Assembly: GCF_024763615.1 (NCBI RefSeq)
Contig: NC_077224.1
Location: 71,062,712 to 71,126,711, forward strand
Source of the DNA: Phlebotomus papatasi
Taxonomy: Eukaryota > Arthropoda > Insecta > Diptera > Psychodidae
Direction of reading: 5' to 3'
DNA length: 64,000 bases
Below are positions 47,698 to 58,715 of this stretch, one piece after another; position 1 is the stretch's first letter; each line of letters starts with the position of its first letter. The notes below the pieces were generated by a model, which did not search any database, had not been told where the DNA came from, and saw nothing but the letters and a program-made list of their open reading frames with translations. The translations under genes and the position numbers were made by a program.

Positions 47698-50656
47698 TCA
47701 TAATTCCATTGACTTCAAAAACGTGAAGAAAGTATATGAGAGTTTGACTATCTGCAATTTAAAATTAAGTTGTATTTAGTCTTGTAAAATATTTTACGAA
47801 GTTGGTGTAAGAACCTGCATGAAGGCGTTCAAACTTAATTCGACCGTCATGAAACTGTTTCCTTTCAAAACTATATCTTTGTTTGTCCTGAAAAGAAAAT
47901 TAATTTATTTTCATTTTTAGATTTTATACTTAATTGGCATTCTAATAAATACATAGTCATAAAGATCTTTAAAGCATTAACGGTTGGCTTGTCAAAATTT
48001 TGAAAATTGCAGCTGAATAAATAGTCGTTAAGTGTTCTTGACTGAGAAAGAAAAATTCTTTGTTATTTTCTTTTGCAGTGCTATATTTGGCAAAATAAAT
48101 AACATAAAAAAAAACTTACTGTGTATATAATTTCATTTCCAGTTAAACAAAGTAAAAATAATTCAACAAGTACTGTTACTATGTAAGATAATCTAGTAAT
48201 AAGATCGATATTACTTTGTGATTTTAGCTGAAAAAACATAGATAAAAAAAGAATTAAAACAAAAAATAAGAATAAGTTTAAATTATTAACAAAAAGCTAA
48301 CTTCCTAAATGTATCTAAACATTAGGAGCAATTTTCGTCAAAATTTGCAATTTTGACAGAATTTTGACGTTTCTATCTACTCCAACAGCAGTGCAGACGA
48401 TTTCCTTAAAAAAACAATTTTTGAAAAAAATTGCTCTCAATGTGTAGAGGCATTAAGAAAACTGCAAAACAATTTAGCTGAAGAAAAAAATTACTAATTT
48501 CAAAATAGATCTTATAATGCAAAATGGGGCAATTAATAAGAACGGCATTTTGTCTAATGTGGAATTTCGAGATTTCCTAATTGTTTCCAGCCTTTACACT
48601 TAAGTGAACTTTTGGATATTTTTTTTGTGAACTAAAACATTTAAGAAATTTGAAAATTCAAAATTAGACATAATTCTGAATGATTCAGATTTACCCCATC
48701 TTAATGGCTATGACTAGAAATTAAATAAATACCATTAGTATTTCATATCCTGTCATACAAAAGATTGTAGTAGACACGACGAATTGGAAAAATATAATAT
48801 TGTTGTAGATTTCTTGAAGTTCTCCGACAAATTCCAAAATTTTCCTGTGCAATATTATGCACTTGACCGTTTCTCCGTAGAATACACTTCCTTGCTTAAC
48901 GCTCAGTTCATTGGCATATTTATCAATTTTGATTTTTTCTTGGTCTTCAATTGTATTTCTGAAAATATCTGGTTTTACATGGCCCAACTGAAATATGATT
49001 TTTTTTTTTAGTTTTATTATTCTCCACATAATATTTAAAATTCTTATACTTCTTTCAATCGCACTCCAAGACGTTCAATTTGTCCGTTTATTAGAATAAA
49101 TAGGCAGTAAATTATGGTATCGCAAGGAATGGCGTAGGCCATATCAACATACAATCCAATAAGCTCAAACAAATAAGTAAAGGCAAAGTTGATTGGATTA
49201 TCTATCGTCCAAGGGTACCTTAAAAGATAATTAAAATTCATCAAATGTAATTAAAATTGTAGGGGAAGGATTTGATCGTTCGCAAACTAAAAATGTTGTT
49301 TAAGCTAAGTAATTTTTTTCTGACTACCATGCAAGCCGTATCGATTCTCCAACTGTACCAAAATGTTCGAACTATCAACGTCTTCCCCTCCTTGTCTTAA
49401 GGAATTTGTATTTCAACTTGGTCTTAAAATATTTCTCACTTCGAACAGGAAGAGACATTATACAGAAAAAAATATTTTGTAAAATTGTTCGTAAATGTTT
49501 GTGAATTCCTACTGGAGACTTACGAAATGCTCGTAAATCGTATAACTGACAAACAAGTTTGTAAAATTTGTACTTTTTTCCTAAATTTTTCGTAACATGA
49601 TCACTTAACGAGCATTTTTTTGTTCTTTTACAAACGTTTGTTCGTAAATATTCGTAAACACCCAAAAAAATTTTGTTTGTCAAGTTTGTCAAGTGTTTGA
49701 GAAAAAACTACAAACTTTTACGAACTTTTTCTTGGGTTATACGATTTACGAGCATTTCGTAAGCCCCCATTAGGAATTCACAAACATTTACGAACTATTT
49801 TACGAAATATTTCTTTCTGTGCAGTTAAATTTTCTCCCTATTGGCTAGTATTGTAAAAAAAATTTGTAAAATTGTAACATTTTGAAGTAAATTGCTTGTA
49901 TATAGATATGTATATAAATAGCATCAAAACGCGTAAAAATGTCCCATATTGACGAAGATTTATCACAATATGTAGAGATCATAATTCATGTCTTCCTTTT
50001 TTATCTGTCTAGTAATAGCTTGCACTTCAAAAATTGGTTGGACGACTACGAAAATATACTTTTCTTTCTTTTAATTTGATTTTGGACACATTACAACTTT
50101 TCTGAACGATTGTAAGATTTTTGCAATAAATTTACTTTTTTGAATACAGCTGAATCTCTTTAGGTTTAGTCTTGAGGCGTAAAATCACTCACCATGCTGC
50201 CAAAAATATTTTGATGTTTTCACGGGTACCCAGAAAAGGTACAATTGCATAAAAAAATCCAGTAACAGGACAACAAGCATAAAGGATATGAGTTAACCAT
50301 TTTGCCCTCCATTGAGCTTTCTTTAATACAGCTAACTCTTCTGGAGATTGTGGTTGAAAAAGACTTGAATCGAGTATTGCGAATAATTTTTCAATTCTTG
50401 ATCGGTTAATTTTTAAATGGATTAATTTTATAATACAAAATAATGCTGAAACTAGGAAATAAAGTCCGGCGGAAATATCACTAAACGTAGAAGCCTTAAA
50501 AATGAAGATAACTTGAAATAAGTAAAAGAAAAACACAAAAACTGTCCACATGAAGATCGAATACCAAAAATACCAGGAATCCTTTCCTGGATTCCAGAAT
50601 CCGAAGAGTGTCATGGTTTTAATTTGAAGATCAAAACTTGAGGATAACTTCAACAT
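47698..50656 (-). CDS. Odorant receptor C (7tm_6 family), seven exons, complete
   Basis: Exons: 50656-50193, 49218-49050, 48987-48733, 48227-48120, 48041-47953, 47887-47815 and 47751-47698, lengths 464/169/255/108/89/73/54, all GT-AG and in frame, 403 residues. It starts MLKLSSSFDLQIKTM and ends IVKLSYTFFTFLKSMEL. Exon 2 carries WTIDNPINFAFTYLFELIG and exon 3 LGHVKPDIFRNTIEDQEK. The fourth hydrophobic segment differs from A and B (VDMAYAIPCD), so extracellular-side variation is concentrated there. Intron 1 (974 bp) holds a 362-bp foldback element. Its 5' flank is similar to that of B for several hundred bases (GAGCATAATAAAC, TCACATTAAGCTCTAAAAGG), so B and C look like the closest pair in their promoters. 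Confidence 0.93.
48315..48455. repeat. Small inverted repeat in receptor C intron 3
   Basis: CATTAGGAGCAATTTT and AAATTGCTCTCAATG, about 110 bp apart, form imperfect inverted ends around a TTTTGACAGAATTTTGACG core. It may be a small MITE. Confidence 0.45.
49461..49822. mobile_element. Foldback element (362 bp) with about 85-bp arms, in receptor C intron 1
   Basis: The left arm CAGAAAAAAATATTTTGTAA ... CGTAAATGTTTGTGAATTCC ... ACGAAATGCTCGTAAATCGT is mirrored on the right with few changes. Single-arm fragments occur at about 40235-40302 (receptor B intron 1) and 60478-60515. Confidence 0.88.
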
Positions 50657-50765
50657 TTTCACTTAGAACTTTAGAATTCAATTGGCTATGAACTTTGCAA
50701 GTGACAAGGTGTAAAGTTGTCGATGGACTGAAATAGATTACTTCTTGTGGGAATTAGGAAAACTC

Positions 50766-50797
50766 TTTTATAACGACTAATTGAAGTCCACTCAAAG
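50766..50797 (-). promoter_or_regulatory. Receptor C promoter: TATA box and conserved box
   Basis: Minus strand TTATAAAA (50766-50773) preceded by CTTTGAGTGGACTTCAATTA plus GTCG (50774-50797), about 115 bp before the ATG. Confidence 0.65.
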
Positions 50798-51014
50798 TTT
50801 CATGTAATGCATGAAGAAGGACTAGCGTCACATTTTCAAGAGCATAATAAACGTGGTTAATAAGTGGATTAAATATTTATCACATTAAGCTCTAAAAGGT
50901 GCTGCGAACAAATCAGTATTCCTCAGAATTTTGCTATACAGATGAAAAAGATCTTTTAGAAAAACTGAAGAAAAGACTGTAATGATAATGAGAAACAACA
51001 GATAGGGTGGGTAA

Positions 51015-51505
51015 CTAACTACAGTAGGTGTCAAAAGTTTGTTGTCTCATGTATTTTGGGAAACCAAGTGCAAAAAATGACAGAAAAAATTACTTTTTCG
51101 AATTTTTGTTTTTGCAAATTAGTTGCCTGCAATCCGTAGATCTTATTTATGTATTTCGAAAAAATATTTCATTTTATTATATATAAAAAAAATTATTCTT
51201 TTTCAAAAGTGGATCATTTTTAATTAGTCAAAAGTTTGTTGCCTCATTTGAAAAAGTAATTCAAAATGGTCAAAACATGCAACCAACTTAATGTAAACCA
51301 GTTACATTTGGAGTTTATGTCATTTGAGAAGCAAATGGTGGGTTTGTATACATTTCTAAACTTGTCAATGGAAAATATATGTATATAAAAGTATTTTATA
51401 TATAAAAGTATTTTTAGTTTTTGATAATTTATAATTAAGGTTAAAAATTGCAAATTTCAAAAAGTTAAAAGGAGGGAAATTATCCAGATATACTGCCGGA
51501 ATGAA
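51015..51505 (+). mobile_element. MITE family D, copy 2
   Basis: Starts ACTACAGTAGGTGTCAAAAG and ends near ATATACTGCCGGAATGAAT. It contains the second internal motif AGTCAAAAGTTTGTTGCCTC. Followed directly by partial family A sequence (about 51510-51700). Confidence 0.8.
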
Positions 51506-51700
51506 TCTTCGTCGTCAATTGTTTAATTTGTTTTCTCTAAAATCATTTTTAATACATTTTAAACGGAATAAAAATATAGTCATAGCTTTGGGTCATGTTT
51601 CGACCACCTCATAGTCCCTTACCCTTCCGAAATTCTTCCAGTCTGTTTCACATCATCTTGTTTATCAGAAGCGACATTTCTTATTTTTACTGTTCGAACT
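51505..51700. mobile_element. MITE family A, partial copy 4
   Basis: TTTCTCTAAAATCATTTTTA then ATACATTTTAAACGGAATAA through CTTGTTTATCAGAAGCGACA matches the middle of family A. Neither terminal repeat is preserved. Confidence 0.7.
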
Positions 51701-51714
51701 TAAAGATATTTTTT

Positions 51715-52755
51715 CAACTTCTCACCGCCCTGGAGCTTAAACCGTAAAAGACATCAACTTCTGGTTTTCAGTGACCCCCAATAAAAAAAAATTATCTCTA
51801 GACGTTCTTTTTCCTTTTACCCTCTATCCTCTCCAAAACCATGTTTTTTGTGGTTTATTTCGAAAAACCAAATGTGCCTAGACGAACATTTCGTCCAAAC
51901 ATTTATGACCGAAAAAATTGCCATTTTGAACTATTGAAAATTAAAAGTCAATCACTTCAGGGGTGCTCATTTTTTTAACCGATTTGGTTAAATTTAAACT
52001 TTTTGAAAAGATATTGAAATTTTGAGGGGGTCCGTGGTGCAATTGGTAAGATCGTTCGGCTCTTGGGCGGTGTGACCCCCAGCTCGACTGTCAGAGTTGT
52101 GAGTTCGAGTCCCGCCCGGTGCAAATGTTTGAAGCGTCTGAATGGACATTTTTCACAAAAAATTGTAAACTGAATAATAAATTTGTAAACCGAACTATGT
52201 ACAAAATGGCAAAAAAGTCCAGTACATCAAAATAAATATAAATAATAATATTGAAATTTTGAACTCGGCTGCATCCGTCTTCATCGGTAATGAATCGATT
52301 AAGCTCCGATAATTGACTCTTTTTTTAAGGATTTTTTTTTAATTTAAGCTTAAGTTTGTTCATGAGCTAGAGGTCAAACAGTAACAGATATTGGCTTCTG
52401 GTTTTCGATGACCCCACATAATGGAACATTATCTTGGACGGTCTTTTATTTTTCTTTTTTTTCTTAGCCACTATCTCCTCAAAAACCATATTTTTTGGTT
52501 AATTTCGAAAATGGCACTAATAGATCTCTGTCACTTTCGGACATGTTTTTTTGAGGTAGCCTAGGTGAACCTTTCGCCAAAAGAAACCTATGACCGGAAA
52601 AATCACCATTTAGAATTATTGAAGTGAATCACTTTGTACGTAGGGCTCATTCTTTAACCGATTTGATAAAATTTAGATTTTTCAGAGAGATATTGAAATT
52701 TCGAACCCGCGGATATATCAATCCTGATCGATAAATGAATTGGTTTAAGTAATCG
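51715..52755. repeat. Tandem duplication interrupted by a SINE
   Basis: Two copies of a roughly 390-bp block, at about 51760-52010 continuing at 52263-52320, and at 52386-52755. They share ACTTCTGGTTTTCAGTGACC, CCTCTCCAAAACCATG, TATGACCGAAAAAATTGCC and TTTTTAACCGATTTGG-like stretches. The SINE at 52026-52247 splits the first copy. Related single blocks are seen at 35547 and 28920. Confidence 0.7.
52026..52247 (+). mobile_element. tRNA-derived SINE with perfect 15-bp target duplication
   Basis: The direct repeat ATATTGAAATTTTGA flanks the insertion (52011-52025 and 52248-52262). The head contains a pol III A box TGGTGCAATTGG and B box GAGTTCGAGTCC; the tail is AAATAAATATAAATAA-like. This is the usual layout of a tRNA-derived short retroposon, and the perfect duplication implies a recent insertion. 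Confidence 0.88.
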
Positions 52756-53045
52756 TAAATTGATTTATTTTTCTCTATCACTCCTTTTTAATTGTACGTA
52801 AGAATGTCACTAATGTCATAAACATTCTAACATGCACATATCTCAGCCAATTTTCTATTTCAGAATTGATTTATGATTTTGAATCAATTTAAACAACAAC
52901 AGACTTAACCGATCCAATGCAAATAAAATATTTGATATCAACCAAATGGAAATTTATTTTATTAACTTATGTAAAAATGCAAATGTTCACAGATTGAATT
53001 AAAGTGGTTTAATGATAAATTAAATAAAAATATAGATTAATTTTA

Positions 53046-53645
53046 TTGAAACAAATGGAGAAGTTCAAGTGTCTCGGGGTGTTATTCACGAGTGATGGTA
53101 GGTTAAACGCAGAACTTCTGTCACGAATCGATCAAGCTTCTGCAGTAATGAGGAAGCTTGGGAGAAGCGTGATATGGGAGACCGAGTTTAGTCGTTATCG
53201 TAAATTATCGTTTTTCAAAGCTGTGTTCGTTCTTACACTCGCCTGTAGTCATAAGATTTGGGTAATGACCGGAGAAGTAAGATCGCGAATACAAAAGCTG
53301 CCGAGATGAAATGCTTCCGGGTGGTTTAGAAAATCACTCGTCGAGATCGAGTGAGGAACATGGCCGTTCGTGAAAAGCTAAGAGTTGAGGAGTTGTTTCT
53401 TCGAGTTGAGAGATCACAACTTCAATGGTATGGCACATTCAACGCATGAATGAAGAAAGATTCCCCAGAAAAGCTATGCAAGCCATTGTGCGGAAGCGTC
53501 GACCTCGGGACAGATCTAGGAAAAGGTAGCTGAATCAAATTCAGGAACTTACCTTGTAGCGCCTTAAGATTGAACCCGAACATCTTGAAGTGACAGAGGA
53601 TCGATAGGCGTGAGCCGTTAACCTTGATGTCTTGAACGTGCGTCC
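53046..53645 (+). pseudogene. Non-LTR retrotransposon reverse transcriptase, C-terminal remnant
   Basis: The open part (to 53309) reads FKCLGVLFTSDGRLNAEL, SRIDQASAVMRKLGRSV, then SFFKAVFVLTLACSHKIWVM and TGEVRSRIQKL, matching the thumb and connection region of RTE-like reverse transcriptases. It continues in shifted frames (DRVRNMAVREKLRVEELFLR, RVERSQLQWYG) to about 53640 with stops. Non-functional and 5' truncated. It lies between receptors C and D. Confidence 0.85.
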
Positions 53646-53649
53646 CCAA

Positions 53650-54268
53650 TAAGGATAAGCGATTCAAAATGATGATGATTAGTCTATGTACATTATTCCG
53701 GTTTCAATACCATCTTACATACCCATGAAATGTCCTAAATATTATCATAATTAGGGATATTATGGGAATTTATTCCTCAATTGATCGGAACAACATGCAA
53801 CATACAAACAACAGAGTAATAGCCAATATATAATTCACAATTTCTTTTACATAAAATTAATTTCAAACAAACAAACAAGTGTTTTATTGTTTCAATTCTC
53901 TTTCCACAAAAACTGAGAATGTCAAGAATCTCAGTTAAATACACTAAAGAAGATCAACGCACGAAGGGTCAAAAGCTCTGGAGAAAAAATAATAATTCTT
54001 TCAGTCTTATGAACATCGGAAGAGATAGATAGAGTGAAAATTTTCATCAGAATCCCAAATCAAGAGGTTTTTAGAATCAATGGAGTGGAAAAGGCCTGAA
54101 AATATAAAGTTTATTTTTTAAATTTTTATTATGTCAAATTTTTTTGTTGAATATCAATTTATTATAATACTTCAAAAGCTTTTGAATAAATTCTCAGTGA
54201 ATATTTTGTGTAATCTATACAAGCTTGAACTTTATCACGTTGTACTAAAAAAAAACTTTGAAAAATTT
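53650..54268. other. 3' flank of receptor D
   Basis: AACAACAGAGTAATAGCCAA near 53808 matches the block downstream of other receptors (for example 38700: ACAGAGTAATAGCTAACAA), so part of the tandem unit. No gene recognised. Confidence 0.5.
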
Positions 54269-56141
54269 TTATTCTTGCATTGATCTCATAACTGCAAAGA
54301 ATGAATACGAAAGCTTGACAATCTGCAATTATAAATAAAATTTATAATTATTTTGTATAACTTTTACTGCTTGTTCAGTAAAATAAAAACCTGCATAAAG
54401 GCATTTAAGCTTAGTTCGACTGTTATAAAACTGGTTCCTTTTACTAACATGTCTTTTTTCGTCCTGAAAAAATACAATAATTAATTTTATTTGTTAGGTA
54501 AATAATTTCTGTCATTATATATATTTACATTATCATGAAGATTTGAAGGACATTACTCGTTTTCTTATCGAACTTATGAAAGTCACAACTGAATACATCA
54601 TTTGTGAGTGTTCTTGACTAAGAATAAAAATTATTATATGGATTTTACTTGTATAGCTGAATTTTGTTAGTTTTTTTATTGTACTTACAGTATAAATAAT
54701 TTCATTTCCTGTTAAACAGAGTAGAAATAGTTCAACAAGGACTGTAATCATATACAACAATCGAGTAACGACGTTAATACCACTCGTAGATAACTGAAAG
54801 ATAATACATTGTTTTGTTCAACAATAAATTAACACATTCCTTTTTTTTAATTGAAGCACTCAACTCTGTTTATACCAGTTTATACTTAAATGTGTTTTAA
54901 TGGAAAAAAATCATATTCTTACCATAATTATTTCATATCCTGTCATGCAGTAAATTATAATAGATACGGCAAACTGAAAAAATATAATGTTATTGTAAAT
55001 TTCTTGAAGTTCTCCGACAAATTCCAAAATTTTCTTGTGCAATATTATGCACTTGACTATTTCTCCGTAAAATACACTTCCTTTTCTAATGCTCAATTCA
55101 TTGGCATATTTATCAATATTGATTTTTTCTTGGTCTTCAATTGTATTTCTGAAAATATCTGGTTTTACATGGCCCAACTGAAATGGAAAAATTTTATTAT
55201 TTTCCGTTTTTTTTCTAAGGTTTTGTTTTTGAAAATATTTTTTACCTCTTTCAATCGTACTCCAAGACGTTCAATTTGTCCGTTTATTAAAATGAGCAAA
55301 CAGTAAATTATGGTATCACAAGGCATTACATAGGCGCAGCAAACGTATAATCCAAATAGTTCGAACAAGTAGGTCAGCACAAAGGCAGTTGTATTATTGA
55401 CACTCCAAGGATACCTAAAAGATTTATTTCTCTTTAATGAAATATCGTTAAAATCATTATATCAATGACGCTATAACATTTCATTTCTGTTAAGAGGGTT
55501 TAGTAGTTCAGTGAACAAAGCGGTGATTTTGCGACGCAAAGATCCTGGGTTTTATTCCTGGGTTTGGAAAAAATATAAAGTGTTCAAAACCAAATTCGAA
55601 ATCTGCCCTTCCCCTATTTCGTAAAACTATTGCCTAGTGAAAATATCTAAAAACGTATTCTAAATTATAACACTCACCAAGCTGATAGAAATATCTTGGT
55701 ACTTCGACTATTGGCCAAGAAGGGACTAATAGCGTAAAAAGCTGTGGTAAAAGGGCAACAAATGTAAAGGCTTCGAGTTAACCATTTTGCTCTCCATTGA
55801 GCTTTCTGTAGCACAGCTAACTCTTCTGGAGATTGTGGTTGAAAAAGACTTGAATCGAGTATTGCAAACAATTTTTCAATTTTTGATCGGTTGATTTGCA
55901 AATGGATTAATTTAACAACGCAAAATATTTCCGAAACCGTAAGATAGAGTCCAGCTGAAACGTCACTAAGTTTGGACACCGTAACAATAAAGATAATTTG
56001 AAAGGATATGAAGAGACAAACAAAAACTATCCACATAAAAATTGAATATAAAAAATAATAGTAATTTCTACGAGGATTCCAAAACCCAAAGAGAGATAGA
56101 GTTTTAATTTGGACATCGAAACTTGAGGATAACTTCAACAT
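54269..56141 (-). CDS. Odorant receptor D (7tm_6 family), seven exons, complete
   Basis: Exons: 56141-55678, 55414-55246, 55177-54923, 54793-54689, 54617-54529, 54463-54391 and 54322-54269. Exon 4 is 105 bp rather than 108, one codon shorter at its start (LSTSGINVV). All junctions are GT-AG and in frame; 402 residues, from MLKLSSSFDVQIKTL to IVKLSYSFFAVMRSMQE. It is the most divergent of the four (exon 1 ends ANSRSTKIFLSAW and the last exon has FFAVMRSM). An in-frame TTG 36 bases upstream is not taken as the start because ATG-Leu-Lys-Leu is common to all four. Introns are short (the first is 263 bp) and contain a tRNA-like fragment at about 55500-55575. Confidence 0.93.
55495..55575 (+). repeat. 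Decayed tRNA-like/SINE fragment in receptor D intron 1
   Basis: TAGTAGTTCAGTGAACAAAG resembles an A box, and GATCCTGGGTTTTATTCCTG a mutated B box. TTTGCGACGCAAA lies between. The T-arm does not pair, so this is not a functional tRNA. Confidence 0.35.
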
Positions 56142-56245
56142 TTTCACTTTTCCGTCAATTGAAGGAAAATTATACAAGATAGACTCGATGTGTTGAGTTG
56201 ATGATGGACAATCGAAGACACGTCTTAGAAAAAGGATTACTTGGT

Positions 56246-56282
56246 TTTATATACGAGTAATTATAGGCTATTTAAAGTGGTG
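56246..56282 (-). promoter_or_regulatory. Receptor D promoter: TATA box and diverged box
   Basis: Minus strand TATATAAAA (56246-56254) preceded by CACTTTAAATAGCCTATAAT plus TACTCG, a diverged form of the box in A, B and C, about 105 bp before the ATG. Confidence 0.6.
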
Positions 56283-56299
56283 GGAGGATTCAAAGGATA

Positions 56300-57119
56300 A
56301 GAAGTGGTTGCACATTGAACAAATGCTGAACAAGAAAATAATAGTTTACCTTATAGCTTTATATATTTCCTCTGAAGTAAAATTAATGACTCACGAGAGA
56401 TTTCAAAAATTTATTACATTCATTGATAGACTGATACAACAGGTGGACTATCCAAAATCTGTATTATATTACTTTATAAAATATCACTGATAAAAAATAT
56501 TTAATCATTTGAAAATATATAGGTAATTGGAATTAGCAGGAATTTTGTAGCATCATTTGGATATTATAAAAACTCTTTTGCTTGAACTTAGTTACATGTT
56601 GAAAGCCAATTCTTTCAAAATATAATAACAAAATGCTTGTCATTATTTTGTTTAAAGTTTTTCAATATGGTGTTTTCCATGGAGTATATGGAAAGTTTTT
56701 ATCAAACAGGTGTATAACCAGGGGGCAAACAGGTCTACAACTCACGGTTCACTATGGGTGCCGATCAGCCCAATCGGATAGTGATCGGCGCGATCTGCCG
56801 ATCATCCACTGATGAATAACTTGCTGACCGTACTTATTCATCTCCTGCGGATAACAATATTTTTTGACATAATTTAGAGAATTCTGTTGGCCAAGTTTAC
56901 AACAGTTTTGTTCAAAGAAACCGTCCGTCGATTAAGAGTTTAACGATTAAAGAGAGCAGTTTAAAGGCTTCATAGGACTATACATTAACAATTCCATAGG
57001 GCCAATAACGTGACTCGAAAACGGTTCCTACGATTTTTTTTATTATATTGTATAAAATTTTAAAGCTTTTGCAGCTTACTATATTCACTTATACCAGTTT
57101 ATATTAATTTGCAAGACTT
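56300..57119. other. Between receptor D and the TTAA element, no gene recognised
   Basis: No supported gene. A local palindrome-rich tract CCGATCAGCCCAATCGGATA, then GTGATCGGCGCGATCTGCCG, lies at 56760-56805. Confidence 0.4.
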
Positions 57120-57875
57120 TTAACTCTTTCGCGTCATTAGGGTCATATATGACCCGGGGAAAAACAATTTTTTTGGACTATTTACATTAATTGAAATCTA
57201 TCGGTTTGTGCACGACATCATAATAGAAGGATGTAAGATTCTTGGCTAATTTTCTCAAGACTCCAGATATTCAGGAAAAGAAAATATTTTAGATCAAAAA
57301 TCACTAATTTCGAACTTTGTGAAATGACTTTTCTTTTTCAAAATTTTTTATATTAATTTATTTTTTTCAGCAAAAAGTTCTTTAGAAACACAAAATAGAA
57401 TATCCAAAGATTGTATATTGCATATTTTGATATAATAAACTACTCTCAATTTTCCAGAAAAGCGTGTAGAATTTTCCGAGTCATATATGTGGGAATGAAT
57501 TTGGAATTTGGAATGATTTAACTGGGAACGTAGTACCCGATCAGTAGAACAAATAACATTATAGAGTTCTGTTCAAGGGAGGAGACGTGATGAAGTTACA
57601 TAGTACTGAATTAAACCATTTATTAAATTAAAAGAAGTCTTTTCCCTCAATATCCTTCTTTCCTAAATCCTCCATGGGGGCTCAACCGGGATGGGGGTAG
57701 AATATTGCTGGGAAAAATAAAAACGACGTGGAATTTTGAGGAGGCCGATATAAAAAAAAATGAGTGGAGAAAAAGAAAACGATGAAAAATTAGTGAAAAG
57801 ACGTGATATGAAGTAGAAAACGTGAAAAGAACAATTATAGGTGAAAAGACGGTGCAAAAGCACAAGAAGTGAGAA

Positions 57876-58235
57876 CGAAGAGTTACGAAGACGAAAGACG
57901 GCAACTGCTGAAGAGTTACAAGAAGACGAAAGACGGGAACTGCTAAAGAGTTGCAAGAAGACGAAAGACGGTATCTGCTGAAGAGGTACAAGAAGACGAA
58001 GGATAGTAACTGCTGAAGAGTTACAAGAAGACGAAAGACCGTAACTGCGGAAGAGTTACAAAGACGAAAAACGGCAACTGCTGAAGAGTTACAAGAAGAC
58101 GAAAGACGGTAACTGCTAAAGAGTTGCAAGAAGACGAAAGACGGTATCTGCTGAAGAGGTACAAGAAGACGAAGGATAGTAACGGCAAAAGAGTTACAAG
58201 AACACGAAAGACGATAACTGTAGAACGAATGACGA
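57876..58235 (+). repeat. 35-bp minisatellite inside the LTR element, about ten copies
   Basis: The unit GAGTTACAAGAAGACGAAAG then ACGGTAACTGCTGAA repeats about ten times, with a three-unit higher-order pattern repeated (ACGGTATCTGC, AGGATAGTAAC variants recur in order). 35 is not a multiple of three, so successive units shift frame; the long minus-strand open frame over it is a by-product. Confidence 0.9.
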
Positions 58236-58238
58236 AAG

Positions 58239-58715
58239 ATGAGAAGCTTTAAGGAATTGGTTACTTGCCTTACCAAGTGTGGACTTGTGAAAGAATGTGA
58301 GAAGAGAAATTTGCCTTGCAATGGGAAGAAAATGGATCTTGCACGACGAATTGTGCAATACGACGAATTATTGGACTTTTTGACGAATAAAGGACTTATC
58401 AATCAATGCGTGAAGAGAAATTTGTCTTGTCATGGAAAAGAAGAAGAGCTTGCACTGCGCATTGTGCAACATGATGAAGCTTTAATTGATTTCCAGAAGA
58501 GTGAACTAAAGATCAATAAAGAAAAGGGTGTCCCAAGGATGCTTCAAATGTTGGTTCAGGACAAGGATGGAGACGAAACTCCAAATATGGAAAATACGAA
58601 GGAAAAAATCTTTGATGATGACAATTGGATTATGCAGATTCGATGTGACGAATATGTGAATGATAAGGAGAAATTGGTTGATGAAGATGAAGCTAAAGAT
58701 GTCTACGACGAGTAA
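58239..58715 (+). CDS. SAP-like repeat protein encoded by the LTR element
   Basis: 158 codons. Residues about 4-40 and 40-78 are a tandem pair: FKELVTCLTKCGLVKECEKR with NLPCNGKKMDLARRIVQYD, then LLDFLTNKGLINQCVKRN with LSCHGKEEELALRIVQHD. The spacing of Leu, GL, NL-x-C-x-GK and L-x-RI resembles the SAP DNA-binding motif (helix-extended loop-helix, conserved G-K/T-x-x-x-L). The remainder is acidic (DKDGDE, DEDEAKDVYDE) without a known domain. It is the only recognisable product of the element; whether it acts as a Gag substitute or was captured from a host gene cannot be told. A further open frame (58737-59084) runs into the second LTR and is basic at its start (KTKQRKNGE). Confidence 0.6.
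   Translation: MRSFKELVTCLTKCGLVKECEKRNLPCNGKKMDLARRIVQYDELLDFLTNKGLINQCVKRNLSCHGKEEELALRIVQHDEALIDFQKSELKINKEKGVPRMLQMLVQDKDGDETPNMENTKEKIFDDDNWIMQIRCDEYVNDKEKLVDEDEAKDVYDE

Noticed and set aside
47794..47814. Receptor exon 6 reading on to an in-frame stop (TPTS* in C, FILLNKQ* in D), suggesting short, variable C-termini
   Set aside because: All four genes have a conserved AAG or CAG|GT donor at the same codon and a downstream exon giving the family-typical KLSYSFFTFLKSM ending, so the read-through is intron.
54890..55306. 138-codon plus-strand open frame opposite receptor D
   Set aside because: Antisense shadow of exons 2 and 3; the same shadow appears opposite B and C.
55495..55575. Functional tRNA in receptor D intron
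   Set aside because: The T-arm cannot pair and the B box is mutated; kept only as a low-confidence tRNA-like repeat.
57647..58402. 251-codon minus-strand open frame rich in FRLLVTLQQLPSF repeats
   Set aside because: It is the reverse frame across the 35-bp minisatellite and 5' LTR region; the periodic composition keeps it open and it has no domain.
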